Of a stretch of 64,000 bases of DNA, positions 45,151 through 56,086 are shown piece by piece. The position numbers were made by a program, and so were the translations under genes. The stretch is from Spirometra erinaceieuropaei (taxonomy: Eukaryota > Platyhelminthes > Cestoda > Diphyllobothriidea > Diphyllobothriidae), in contig CACRXP010000112.1 in the NCBI GenBank assembly GCA_902702965.1, forward strand, positions 565,007 through 629,006. The letters run 5' to 3'. Each line of letters opens with the position of its first letter. Position 1 is the stretch's first letter. Under the pieces are notes generated by a model. The model did no database searches, had not been told where the DNA came from, and was given only the letters and a program-made list of their open reading frames with translations.

Positions 45151-45969
45151 CTGCCATCAGTGGCGTGGTTCATTCAGTCCGCGACTTGTCGTCATGCCGG
45201 CTTGGCGTAGTTATTGCTTCCCGCAAACTGCCCCACGTCTTTATGTGCGCTATCTGTCGGCGGCTCCCCTCAACTAACAGCGTGCAGCCATTCGAAGGTG
45301 ACAGATTTCGCTCTCTGGGTTGTCACTGTTGAAGGGCGCCTTATTTCGGCCGTCACACGTGCAAGGCCATTGTGTGGAAATGGGAGTCAGACTTCACCTT
45401 TTTCAGTAAACCAAAACAACCGTAGGTGTATGAGTGCTGGATAACGCATATTTGGCCAATATTCCTCTGGTGGATGCTTTCAGGCTCGTAAAAACCCAAA
45501 AGGCTGACTTTAGCTTCCCTTACAATCCCACACGCAGGGTGTGCGTGAAAATTGCGGAGGACAGAGATGTGCCTGTCCAAATCATTAATTCGTTAGATCG
45601 TTGCCGGGACAATTTGTCTGCGGATGGCTATTTCATTCAGATACGTCAAGTCCCCTCCCCTATGGACTTTAGAAGAACTGGAAGAACCAATGTATATGGA
45701 TACTCCCCCATGACTTCGCACGAAATGAGCAGTTAGTGCCAAATTAACAGCTCTTTTGAATAAGTTCCGCAAATATTCCCATGTTACAAAGTTTATCACT
45801 GCGCCAAGGATCCAGACTAACTGAAGTTTGACGGTCTCATCCCTTTTTATTAACTTCCTCTTTTGTTTTAACGTAGCGGACTCATCATTGCGTGAATTGT
45901 GATCAGATCGTAAGACTCTTGAATACTGATTTTACATGCCAATTGGTCTTTTCCTGCTGTTCATAGTCT
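45151..45969. other. Unassigned stretch
   Basis: Contains a 100-codon plus frame (45,434-45,736) with no domain recognised; it overlaps a 75-codon minus frame. A divergent gene driven by the region at 45.0-45.15 kb is possible but unsupported. Confidence 0.35.
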
Positions 45970-46470
45970 CACTGGCGGATGCAATTTATAGTGAACATTA
46001 GCGACACATTCATCGTTACGAGTGATTATTGTGCTCTCAGCAGCCCCACAACGACGATGGTTACGACCGCCACCTCCAGTTTAATCACTGGTGCAAACAT
46101 TACCGGCTCCAGTCACCCCCGACGGTCGTCACCACCGGCCACACCACCAACAAGGGGGGGGGGGTCAATCTCAACCTGTCCCAAATGCGATCTCACCTTC
46201 AGATCACTCAATAGTCTTATCGGTTACTTGATAATCCGTGGCATTGAGAGGGGCAAACCAGCGCCAGCGGTTTGACCATACACCCGTCACACACTAATTA
46301 CTTTTCTTCAACGCTTCCAGACATGCAGACACCACATGGGTCTTTTCGGCCACGTGGGTAGTCATGACAACGTAATTCAACGCAATTCCTACACACCAAA
46401 CCCCCCAACCAGCACATTTAACAAATTTAATCACCACGAGCACTATCCGATCTCGTCGGGCCAGTCCGGT
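45970..46470 (+). pseudogene. C2H2 zinc-finger tail remnant of an RTE-like element
   Basis: The 98-codon frame at 45,979-46,275 is Ser/Thr/Pro-rich and then reads CPKCDLTFRSLNSLIGYLII, a C-x2-C finger with both zinc-binding His lost, followed by an E.GKPAPAV linker. After a stop and frameshift, a second finger echo (MGLFGHVGSHD, about 46,338-46,368) follows in another frame. The order finger, linker, finger is that of the tail at 23.3-24.3 kb. A run of 10 G lies at 46,157-46,166. The reverse transcriptase itself is not present upstream. Confidence 0.55.
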
Positions 46471-46489
46471 TATATGGGAACGGGGTAGA

Positions 46490-46770
46490 AGTAAAACATG
46501 TCAGCGTCACACGAGTCGACGCTTATCCAAGAGAATACGGGAACACCTACCGGCATGGCTGGATAAAGGCGAAACGAGAAACGAAAGCAGCGCCATTCTC
46601 GCGCATGTTGTCGATTCCGGACATTGCATGGACTTCAGCGAAGCTTTTCGTGTGATTTATAAGATCCCATCGAGCTACCCTAAGCTACTAGGCCAGCGTT
46701 TATTAGCGACAGCGGAAGCGGCCGCCATTACGAAAGTCAATTTTATGCGCACGGAAGAACGACGTTCAGG
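46490..46770 (+). pseudogene. GIY-YIG endonuclease C-terminal remnant
   Basis: Reads RRLSKRIREHLPAWLDKGE, then SSAILAHVVDSGHCMDFSEAF, RVIYKIPSSYPK and LGQRLLATAEAAAI (46,520-46,735). It is the same nuclease segment as at 10.7 kb but from a different copy. The catalytic Arg/His helix is retained, but the GIY strand is missing. The frame breaks near 46,520: the first part is in a different phase from the ATG at 46,628. Downstream of 46,740 the sequence has no similarity. It lies directly after a zinc-finger tail. Confidence 0.65.
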
Positions 46771-46970
46771 CTCCGCGCCTACAGTGGTCGAAGGTCGACT
46801 AACGCTGCTACACTTCGCGCCCTTCCGCTCTCACCCCGCCCCGGACACTGACTGCTATTACCCTCCCCCACATTCCCACACCCCGCCTGCGTTTTACGGA
46901 GAACTTTTATCGATTTCTCTTATCGCTGACATGTTTTACTTCTACCCCGTTCCCATATAACTGTGCTGAT

Positions 46971-47999
46971 AACTCGGACGGATGTTTATCCTGGCGATTA
47001 ATCTTTTTCATTGAGACTACATTCAGACCCTATACGCGGCCTTTATGCTAATCTACGAACATCTCAGCCAATGAATTTCGTGTCGTAAAGTGATAGTTGA
47101 AGTGGACTAACTTTGCATCTTACATCCATCCCTCCGACACCAGTGTTCACCGAAGTCCACCCAAGGTACAATGCGTTGCGCAACTGTTCAGGCTCTACCA
47201 GTAACGAAATCAGGCGGGCCATTTGGCGGGTAGTCGGTAAAATTCGGTTCGGAAGTAAGACACTCGAGAATGCCGCACATTAGGGGTTAACCTCAAGCCG
47301 TGTGGATGATCTCCCATGGGATTTGATGAAGCCTCCTACCAGAATGATCTGTTCAGATTTAGAGGAAAACCCGGGGCTTCACCTAATACCACATCGAGTC
47401 GCGTACATGTGATGTAAATGATGAAGGCCTTGACTAATAGGTACCTAATGATATTGCCGAACAGTTGATGGGTACACTACCACAAGTGTGGCCTGCGTTG
47501 CTATAGGAAAACAAAAACCACAGCTGTGTCTGGACGTTCTGAAACAGCAATTTCATTACACTTCAGCTTAAGATGGTGATTTAGTATTACGCTGTCACCA
47601 TACAGCAGAGAAGTTAAGGTTAAAACCCCTGCCGCAACAAGAATGCTCATTGCTAACGGGCTCCAATAGGAGCGGAAAACATGTATAATGGCCCCCCTCC
47701 CCTATCTGAGGACAGGCAACCCACAAATATCACGTGACGCGACCGCGTTCTAGCGGCGTACAACATGAAGAGAACCGAAAAATGACTCTTTTCCTAAGTG
47801 GAAATTTACACGAAACGAAAAGCGGGCTGTTTGTGATAAAACAACAAACCAGCTCGATGTCCGATGAACCTGACCTCCACATGAAGACGACCATGGTTAC
47901 TGTTTGGTCTTCTGCTGCGAAATTATAGTAGACGGCCCATCTATAAAACGTTAATCGAAATTCTAAAATGTGTTTCGAGATGGAAGGATCACACAGGCA
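46971..47999. other. Unassigned stretch before second Penelope copy
   Basis: The N-terminal half of the 48-kb element would be expected here, but no ADKG or LPKVHK motif is visible in any frame, so that part is missing or beyond recognition. The minus 121-codon frame (47,730-48,095) overlaps the start of the plus-strand remnant and is a shadow. Confidence 0.45.
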
Positions 48000-49020
48000 G
48001 CGGAGACTCACAATCGCAGCTGATGCGATAATGGTGTCCTTCGATGTCGTTTCACTCTTCGCCACTAAACCATTGGATGTGGCACGGCAACACACAGAAA
48101 AGCGTCTCCAGTCCTACGAAACAGACATATCTTTATCTGCTTTGTTTAAAGTCTTGGATCTTTGTCTGAAAACAAACTTCTTATTTGAACATAATTACTA
48201 TCAACAAATGAAGGGAGCGCCAATGGGGTCACCTATTTCCAGTTTCCTTGCGGAGTTCACGATGCAAAATTTGAAAGTTATGGCCCTACCGTTAGTTAAT
48301 CCCAAATTATGGGTGTGCTATGCAGATGACACTCCTGTTTTCGTTCAAAGGATCAGCCGGAAATGCTCCACAGTGTTTTTGACTTAGCACTGCCAGGAAT
48401 CTCGTTTACACTCGAAAACGATTTTGACAGTAAACTCCCTTTCCTTGACGTCATCGCACTGCGAATGACTAACGGGGCATTTCAAACATCAGTTTGCCGC
48501 AGAGAAACTTATGCCGACGTTGTTTTACACTACGATAGCAATCACCCTATTGCTTACGAACGGACTGCTGTTACCAGCCCACTTAAGCAATAACACACTG
48601 CTTAGACAACAACAGTTGCCAGTTAGAACTTAATTATTTGTTCAGACTCTTTTCCCGAAATGGGTACCCCGGAGATTTTGTACGCCAGTGTATGAGACAA
48701 AAGGAGTTTTAAAAAAGACAGGGAACTAGTTTGTTCCGATAAAGCGCCTAAACAGAAAACTTTGAAAACACTTGCGCACATTAAATGCCTGTCTGAACTC
48801 TTTGAAGGACATCTGATGAAACATCAAATACAAGTGACGCACAAACCGACGACCACATCACCCATCCAGCTCGCACACCCTAAGAATAAGGTTATTCATT
48901 TAGGTAAGAAAGAGGTCGTCTACAAGATTCCGTGTGACAATTGAAATACAGTATACTGTGGCCAAACTGGCCGTAAGGATGCGAGACCACTTGTCCCAAG
49001 TTGCTATGCACACACGCGAG
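48000..49020 (+). pseudogene. Divergent Penelope-like reverse transcriptase / GIY-YIG remnant
   Basis: Reads from motif A MVSFDVVSLF (48,031) through motif B KGAPMGSPISSFLAE (48,211) and motif C YADD (48,319-48,330). After a frameshift near 48,355 it continues with LPGISFTLEND, LPFLDV and VLHYDSNHPIAYERTAV to a stop at 48,593. After another shift it reads RNGYPGDFVRQCMRQ (about 48,650-48,695), and then KKEVVYKIPCDN, stop, NTVYCGQTGR (48,906-48,985). The TGA after PCDN stands where a Cys would be expected. It differs strongly from the 37-kb element, so it represents another Penelope lineage. The N-terminal half and an obvious 3' ribozyme unit are missing. Confidence 0.8.
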
Positions 49021-49400
49021 ACTGGTCAAAAACGTGCTTGAGACAAAACTCGCATTCCTGGTGTTTGTCTATCTAAAAAGTAGTGAATATTTAAAGGACA
49101 TATACCACGATGAATCATGAATTAACGGACGCATTGATCTAGACACCGTTTACTGTATTCGCAGGGAAAGATGGAAGAGGCCACAGCCAATTAACGCGAG
49201 ATCTCAAGGCTATGATTTATTGGAAGGAAGTTAAGGACTGTATCGAATTTTTGCCCCTTTTAAAAGTGTTAACAGATTTGCGCATTCGCCACAGGCCTAA
49301 AGACGACCTGGGGAACCACTGTCGAAAATTTACAGGATAATGTGTGCTGCTTTTCCCAAAGGACTTATTATTTTCTACCTAATCTTCTTGGAATGCCAAT

Positions 49401-49404
<4 letters not shown>

Positions 49405-49434
<30 letters not shown>
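49405..49434. repeat. (TA)n microsatellite
   Basis: About 14 TA units at the edge of the SINE cluster. Confidence 0.9.
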
Positions 49435-49438
<4 letters not shown>

Positions 49439-49740
49439 GAAAGGTAATACCGACAAAGACAAGGGAGACCGGAATGGCCATTTCTGGCTTATTAGCCGTC
49501 ATCAGCCAGTCATACCCAACCCCAAGTGTGGATCACTTGAGATTCGAACCCGGGATCTTTGGTCATGGAGTTGAACGCTCTACCATTGAGCCACGGGCCC
49601 GTTGTCCTGTCGGTTGTGATCGGGAATATTAATTATGATAGTGGGCGCTCACCGATCAGGTTACGGAACATGCTCGTTCCGTTGTGCCTTGGGGCTCATA
49701 CTTAAACCCTCGCAGGCAGTCGCACAGCGACTAGTGATAT
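49435..49740 (-). repeat. SINE family B, complete copy
   Basis: On the minus strand: tail module, ccgacaggacaacggg, a tRNA-like core (CCCGTGGCTCAATGGTAGAG ... GGGTTCGAATCTC), ggggttgggtatgactggctgatgacgg, aataagccagaaatggcc, tttgtcggtattacc. The A and B boxes are well preserved, so this is a young copy. Confidence 0.85.
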
Positions 49741-50063
49741 ATGTTGGAAAGGTAATACCGACAAAGACAAGGGAGACCGGAATGGCCATTTCTGGCTTAT
49801 TAGCCGTCATCAGCCNTTCAACTCCATGACCAAAGATCCCGGGTTCGAATCTCAAGTGATCCACACTTGGGGTTGGGTATGACTGGCTGATGACGGCTAA
49901 TAAGCCAGAAATGGCCATTCCGGTCTCCCTTGTCTTTGTCGGTATTACCTTTCCAACATATATCACTAGTCGCTGTGCGACTGCCTGCGAGGGTTTAAGT
50001 ATGAGCCCCAAGGCACAACGGAACGAGCATGTTCCGTAACCTGATCGGTGAGCGCCCACTATC

Positions 50064-50066
<3 letters not shown>
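49741..50066. repeat. Partial SINE B plus exact inverted copy across a single N
   Basis: Bases 49,741-49,815 repeat 49,436-49,510 exactly. After the N at 49,816, bases 49,817-50,066 are the reverse complement of the unit that precedes it. Two frames, plus 49,635 and minus 50,065, encode the same residues for this reason. The perfect identity and the N at the switch point suggest a mis-joined or gap-filled contig rather than a natural inversion. Confidence 0.8.

Positions 50067-50103
<37 letters not shown>
50067..50103. repeat. (TA)n microsatellite
   Basis: About 18 TA units. Together with 49,405-49,434 it brackets the inverted SINE cluster. Confidence 0.9.
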
Positions 50104-50105
<2 letters not shown>

Positions 50106-50173
50106 CGTGGCTATCATCCCCAAAGAAGATGAAGAAGAGAAGGCGATTCCATGGCCTGAGTTGTACCCATACT

Positions 50174-50207
50174 GACGTTTCGGAAACTCTCCCGTTTCCA
50201 TCATATA
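50174..50207 (-). ncRNA. Truncated hammerhead-type motif
   Basis: On the minus strand: ATGA, one T, a perfect six-pair hairpin GGAAAC/GTTTCC with loop GGGAGA, then GAAACGTC and AGTA. The first half of the CTGATGA core has been replaced by a TATA-rich sequence, so it cannot fold. The hairpin sequence differs from the copies at 22 and 39 kb but keeps full pairing, which supports a conserved structure in another Penelope lineage. Confidence 0.5.
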
Positions 50208-50209
50208 TA

Positions 50210-50340
50210 CATTTATAATGGTGGACGGGCGCTCACCGTTCGTTTCTAGAGAACTCACTTGTCCCGTTGTGTCTTACGGGCTCTTTCTCTTTCTCGAGCC
50301 CAATCAGCAGCCGCACAGCGACGCATGATATAGGCAAAAT
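50210..50340 (-). repeat. SINE family B tail fragment
   Basis: Carries gggcgctcaccgttcgtttc, gtcccgttgtgtcttacgggc, ctcgagcccaatcagcagccgcacagcgac and gcatgatataggc. No tRNA-like core. Confidence 0.75.
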
Positions 50341-51679
50341 GAAATGATTCCGGCACACCATTGAACTTTTCTTTCAATTGTATGTTTTCTGGATCAGCTT
50401 CCATCATTACAAAAGTTTCAAATGACTGGCTTCAGGCATTCAATCATTTTGTTTATTGAGTTTTCTACGGCTCTTGCGAAATGATAAGTATGATGGTAAA
50501 CGTGCTAACAGCACTCATTTAAAGCAGCTCTTAGTCCTCAGATTCGTTTGCGAAGTTCGATCAGCACAGGCAAAGTTTCTCGCTTTCAAAGAAAAGAAAT
50601 TTCTGAATTCAGATAAAGCGTCCCTATCAGGATACTCCCGATAGTCTTAAAACCTTTTATATTGGTGACTATCCGCATCTGGATATGCAGTTGTCGTCAA
50701 GCCCAATAAGGGAAACATAAGATGCTCAAAACGGATTATCGGATTATTTTTGTACAAGGTTCTGTATTTATAGCTGTAATTGGAATAGCTCGGCGAAAAA
50801 CATCAAAAAACACTTTCCGCGAACTTCTCCTGGAAGTGAAATTGGCTTGCTTATTAAATTCTGTCTTACTTTCGAGAAATAGTCCAATAATAATATGTTT
50901 CATCAAACGGCTCCAAATTGTCAAATCACAGGCAACGTTTGTCTAAGTTTGTATTTTGTCCAGCATTTGAGAATGCGTCTTATTACTGACAACGAATTCG
51001 TATCAGAGAACTTTTAACAATCTTAAATTTTAGCAAATTAAGCGTTTTCTCGAACTGATATTAAGCTAGCAGCAAACTTAGCAGTGGGAATTAAAATGCG
51101 CCAAACGACAGCACAAGTAGCCGCAAAATACTGGATTATTTACATTTCAAAATGATGAGTTTTGTGTTATTATCCATCTAGTTGGGAAGAAATGAATAGT
51201 TATTGGCTCTGCAAACCCCTGGGAGGCAGAAACCTGGCTTTTGGACAGATTGGATCATTGCAGCAACGTGAAGTGAGGATAACCGAATTTGTGTATTCTT
51301 TGCCGCCAAACCTCTCGAATGATGTTTCTCAGAGATTAATGCATTACCGGCTTAATTACACGCATCAGATGATTTGTGGAGATAACACACCTTGAGGGCA
51401 TAACGCACTTATTGTAATAATGCAACCAAATTATTGAAGCCCCTGTCAACATCTGTTTACCTTATAGAAGCCAATTGCCTACATGGATGAGGTCAAGTGG
51501 AAACAACGATAAATAAAACAGCAAATAATAAGGGCGGAAAGGCATAGTGTCTATGAGGACAAAGTGAAGGTTCTTTGATGACCGCAGTTCATGCTGGGGT
51601 ATTTTCAGCGTGCGAATATTTGCCCATGGAAGGATCTCAGCCCTTCAGGCATAATTCACAGACATTGGAGATGCTATTC
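50341..51679. other. Unassigned A+T-rich stretch
   Basis: Frames reach at most 77 codons. The overlapping frames at 50,722-50,946 are on opposite strands, and nothing is recognised. Confidence 0.45.
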
Positions 51680-52728
51680 GTGAGGCACAGCCGAGGCATG
51701 TTTCCTTATTCTAGAGATGGGCGAGTTGGGCAAATGTTTCTCCCCGTTTGTAATGTATGCAGACGTGTGGAAGTACAGCAGTTGACAACCTGAAGGTTCC
51801 CAAACCAGAAGGCAGGGAAGACTGTTGACTGGACAACCTTTACTGAAGCCAGAGTGTGGACGCGCAGCCCAACGAGGGGATGCAGCAAGAGTTCTCACCA
51901 GACAACTATGAGCTTTTGAGGCTGTAGCCACCCGCGCGAAACACGCGCGTACGCTTGGGCTTTGTCCGCCTTCACTCAATCAGCGATGGACGCAGCGTCC
52001 AGTGGCCCCGAACATCGTTTGACAGAGAGCGTGAAGCGGACTGAATGCGACATACGCTATAAGCGCACTAACCAGACCATGGACGTCTTGGAATCGAAGG
52101 TCGTGTGTTTGTGTCACATCGGGGTCGACCACTTGGACCAGGACTCGAAGATTCCAAAATCAGAAGACAGGGGAGGTAGCCGGATGGAAGCATTAACTGG
52201 GGCAAAGTAGCGTACACGCAGCTCAGTAAGCGGTTGCTGCCAGCTCTTTCGCCAGGCACATGTCGGCCCAAATGCATGCGCCCGAACTTAGTTCGACTAC
52301 GACCAGCGGGCGAAGAGAGAAATGCCGATTGGCGTCGTGGTGTTGCAAGCTGGAGGTTGAGTCACGCGCGTAGCGCACTGGAGGTGGTATGAGTAAGCGG
52401 CGACGGTGACGGCCGTAAGAGCGGGCTGCTGTAGACGTGTACCGAGCCCCCTCAGAGTGAGTCGTTGGAATCTTCTACAGTGTGGACACTGATGAATCCG
52501 AAGCTTGATGATCGATAAGTAGATTACTTCATTGCCGTACTTTTCGTCTCTATCCCCGAGTCTTTTGCTATCCTTTTGGTTGCGGTTCTTCGCAAGTCTA
52601 CTTTGAATGTCATTATACTGTCTTACGTTTTGCAAGAGATTCCTGTAAATGGTAAGGATAGGGTACGGAGCCCCTTGGGCGGATTTTAAAAATTTTATCT
52701 TTTTATCTTGTTTAGGCAGTTGTGGTGT
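51680..52728 (-). repeat. Probable unclassified repeat with minus-strand frames
   Basis: The minus frames 51,979-51,674 (101 codons) and 52,277-52,068 (69 codons) both contain a LPCLL(V/I)-(W/L)E(P/S)S-like segment, so the DNA holds a diverged internal duplication. The minus frame 52,998-52,297 (233 codons) begins inside the adjacent SINE B and continues through KNRNQKDSKRLGDRDEKYG and a QCPHCRRFQR segment. Its mixed origin argues against a gene. A cestode dispersed repeat is the likeliest reading, from composition and the duplication only. Confidence 0.35.
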
Positions 52729-53000
52729 GAGCTCAGGGCACAACGGGACGAGTGAGTCCCGGAGCGCGATCGGTGAACGTCCCTCTACCATTACATATAC
52801 CTGATCGCAACCGACAGTAAAACGAACCCGTGTCTCAGTGGCTAGAGGCGTTGGACTTCTAACCAACAGGTCGCGGGATCTGGACCCAGGATTTGTACAC
52901 ATCGGGGTTAGGTATGGCTGGTTGACGTCAGTTAATAAACCGGAAATGGCCATTCCATTCTCCACTGTCTTTGTCAGTAACGTCATTCTGTGGTTCACAA
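52729..53000 (+). repeat. SINE family B copy
   Basis: Tail (gggcacaacgggacgagtgag, gatcggtgaacgtccctc), gatcgcaaccgacag, a tRNA-like segment (cccgtgtctcagtggctagagg, with the B box decayed to ggatctggaccc), ggggttaggtatggctggttgacg, gttaataaaccggaaatggcc, tttgtcagtaac. Confidence 0.8.
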
Positions 53001-53079
53001 CGGTTTGCCTGACAAAAGGTCAGTTATTGAGTCATGCGGAACGCGCATTTTGGTCTTCACTAGCGTCAGGGATCGAGCT

Positions 53080-53350
53080 GAAGATTAGGGTTAGGGTTAC
53101 CGTTGGAGTTTGGATTAGCATTAAGAGTTGGGTTATTCCCAGGGCAGTTGCCAGGCCTCGGTTATTTTCAGCACCTGCGGTTGAGGCTGGGATTGAGGTT
53201 TAGAATTAGGACCAGGAGTTTAAACTAACGTTTTAGGTTTTAGGTTAGGGATTTAAGACCTGGGACTAAGGTGCGCTTACGTTCGATATTTCCCTAAATG
53301 CTTACGGGTGAAGGGTTAGGGTTACCCATTACAGCCATGGTCATGGTTGG
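53080..53350. repeat. Degenerate TTAGGG-rich tract
   Basis: Begins with gattagggttagggttaccg and ends with gaagggttagggttaccc. Between them lie many loose variants (ggttagg, gtttagaattagg, gttttaggttttaggttaggg). The unit is that of flatworm telomeres, but the array is irregular, so it is either a decayed interstitial telomeric block or a simple G+T-rich satellite. Confidence 0.55.
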
Positions 53351-53519
53351 CGTTAGGTCCATAGTTAACTACGGTTTTCTCAGAGGGTCACGTATCATAC
53401 GCTTGCCCTTTAAACTTTTTGTTTTTCTAACATCAGACTGACTCATAAATCCTACCAACGCAAACAAGGCAAACTGACGATGCCGAAGCATGGTACCCTA
53501 AAGTACCACCACAACCTGC

Positions 53520-53600
53520 GGTAGAGGGAGGTTTATCGACCTGGTGCTTTAGAGCTCTATTTAGAGCCCTCGCAGGCAGTCGGATAGTGACCCGTAGTAT
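53520..53600 (-). repeat. SINE family B tail fragment
   Basis: The words agagccctcgcaggcagtcgg and agtgacccgtagtatac correspond to the last part of the SINE B tail as in 49,700-49,740. Confidence 0.5.
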
Positions 53601-53989
53601 ACAGTAAACATGCAATCTCTTGAAATATTGGCGGAAATTCTGACATTTAGTTTTGGTTCCAAAAGTCCACTTAAATAGGGGGTGACAGTTAATTATTCTG
53701 TACATTGTGTTAAGACACTCCAGTCATGCCAAGATACCGGCAATCGAACGAGATTTTTATTGACTGTTTGTGCGAACTAAACTCCGTAAAAACATATAAT
53801 AGAGTAGCATGAATTGTTTCTGCTGACTTTTGGCATCATTATGAACTAAGAATGTTTTATAAAAAACCTGTACACATATATTCTTTTTTCTTTTCGTCGG
53901 GCAGCAGATCACGATATTTTAAATTTTACACTTAAAGAAAGTGAATCTTTCCGTTTTAAAACTTTCTTGATTCCCGAACAGTTTTCAAA

Positions 53990-54520
53990 CTGACCTGCCG
54001 TTGCGTCCTCACACAGGGTTCTCGAACTATACGTCGTACACTTTTCGCGTAAGGAAAATTGTATATTTCCGACAGCTGTTATGAAGGAGGTATAAAGCGC
54101 TCATACTGTTCTGTAGTGGATGCGAACCACGTTGTCCACAGTATAAGCAGCCTTAATTACTGTGTTTTTTGCGATGCTGGACGATTGGAAATTTCAATGT
54201 CTTCAAAAATCTTGTAATGAGAGACTTTTAATTGAAAGATTCCCCTTTTTCATGTATAAAATTTAAATAAGTCGTGAATTACTACCAAACGAATAAAAGG
54301 GAAACATTTTCATGTCTGTTTCCTGTAAGATATATTTAAATTTACAAGGGCATCGAAAATCAATGAGACGAAGTCACTCTACTGAGGTCGTCACTTTGAC
54401 GTATTGTTCATCTTGGTATTATGCAAGCGGATAGTGAGTGCTACAACTCCACTTAGGTAATTTTTTCGAATCCAAAACGCATCTCAGAATATTGTTTAAC
54501 ATTTTATGAGATAGTAAATC
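53990..54520. repeat. Family 1 element, 3' half
   Basis: Shares gtggatgcgaaccacgttgtcc, aaaaatcttgtaatgag, ctaccaaacgaataaaaggg, aaatttacaagggcatcgaaaatcaatgag, ccacttaggtaattttttcgaatccaaaacgcatctcag and aacattttatgagatag with the other copies. A 5' half might occupy 53,700-53,990 but is too diverged to claim. Confidence 0.6.
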
Positions 54521-55719
54521 CACTTTATTTAGCTGAGATGGTACGGAGAAAAAGGCCTTTTTAATCTCCCTTGGCTTAGTCGGTAGCATTTCATATACTT
54601 CGCCACCGTTTTCCAAATAAGTTCTTTTACTGTTATGAAGTCACGGCGGTCATTCAGTTTTTGAGAGTTATAGTTTCTGCGGCTCAACCAAATAGAAAAG
54701 AAAACAGCTTAGTTCAACCAGTTCAAGGCAAATCCTGATGCTGCATATCACTGACTTTTGTTCATACGGTGCCGCAATTAAGTTGCAGCCGACTCAGGTC
54801 ACTGGACGCGCAGAGACGCGAAATTTCGAACAGAATATTCGCTTGTTCATGCCTTTGAGGCTTTATGAATAGGACTACGTGGGGTGAACCTTTTCAGTGA
54901 GGATCCAGGATGGAGATAGTGCAACCGCCTGTCTGTTGAACTAACCGGCCCCCTTTTCTCCACATCTTTGTGGATCCCTTCCAGCAACAATTGTCGCAAC
55001 ACTAGTCCAGCTCACTTTCTACGCCGGCATTTCCCACGGCCCTCTCCTGCAGCTCTCCTCAGCACAGCATTCCCCACCGGTTGTTTAGCAGGCAAGTTGG
55101 CGTCACTTCGCCTTCAAGATGTATCACCTCCCTCGCGTAACTGCCATCTTTTCTTGTAGCTTTCAACGTCTTTTAGTGTACTCAACTGCCTGTTTCTAGC
55201 ACATATATATTGCACCCGATTAGGTCTTCTTCTGTCTCGTTGCATGGAAGAGAATGATGACGTGTCCAACAACCTTGCCCAGCTCGCTCTAAGCCAAGAG
55301 TTACGCAAAGTGCTCCACATTACCCCGTGTGTGCGCGATCCTTAAGTTCTCCGGCTGCCACACATCCTCACACTTTCCTGCGGCCTTAGCGGATGGGTAG
55401 ACGAAACTTCCACAAGTTCCCCAATCAGTCGAATGCCCACATCATGTGGGTTGGGAACACGTAGGATGACCAGCAGGGGGAAGGGCTTTAGGCAGGCGTT
55501 CTGGGCTACTCAACACTCACATGGTAATGGCGTTCATCGATTTCTCCTGACAGCCGAACGAATGTGGTGTGACTTTGTCTTGCCCCATCATACGGAAGCT
55601 TCTGTGGGCTCCCGATTCATCTCGGGTCTACGAAACGTTAACCAAATACACAGTTGTGCACTGAATTTAACTTTATAGGCCAGTGTGAAAATGAGAGCGC
55701 ACCCATTTGTTGAAACCAT
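54521..55719. other. Unassigned stretch
   Basis: Frames reach at most 81 codons on either strand; no recognised domain or repeat. Confidence 0.45.
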
Positions 55720-56086
55720 TCATCAAGCATTCACGCAGCCAGCACACTGTAAGCGAATTAGTGAAAAAAGCCGACCCGAGATATGCAAAATGAGCCAAGT
55801 AAGATTCAGGTTTGTGCAAGTTTTGTGGCATCTGAGCTAACTGGCTCATGTGCGCAATGTTTAGGTGAACTTTGGCCGTTGATTTCAAATCTACTTCTAG
55901 AACTCCTGACGACTTTACATAGGGCCTAGAGCTTATGCTGTTAACTTTGACTGACAAGAATTCACGTTTGCGTAGTCTCAAAATCAAAGTTTTGGAGGTT
56001 GACCCTGTGAAAAATCTGCCACTAGTGGTCTTCAAACACTGCGACACCACTTTTGGTTCGCTTAATTGAGGTAAGCTGTCCGCTAA
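55720..56086 (-). CDS. Possible internal exon, weakly supported
   Basis: A 154-codon minus frame (56,137-55,673) has no ATG near its start. A pyrimidine-rich ttgcttttattttag at about 56,085 on the minus strand could be a splice acceptor, after which the frame reads DSLPQLSEPKVVSQCLK and FFTGSTSKTLILRLRKREFL, a stretch with alternating hydrophobic residues as in a beta-rich domain. No donor could be fixed, and the family is unknown. It may be a chance frame. Confidence 0.2.

Noticed and set aside
47730..48095. 121-codon minus-strand frame
   Set aside because: It overlaps the clear plus-strand reverse transcriptase remnant and has no motif.
49635..50065. Two opposite-strand frames giving the same protein
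   Set aside because: Caused by the exact inverted SINE copy; one crosses the N. Not genes.
52297..52998. 233-codon minus-strand frame
   Set aside because: Its N-terminal third is translated SINE B, and the rest lies in probable repeat sequence.
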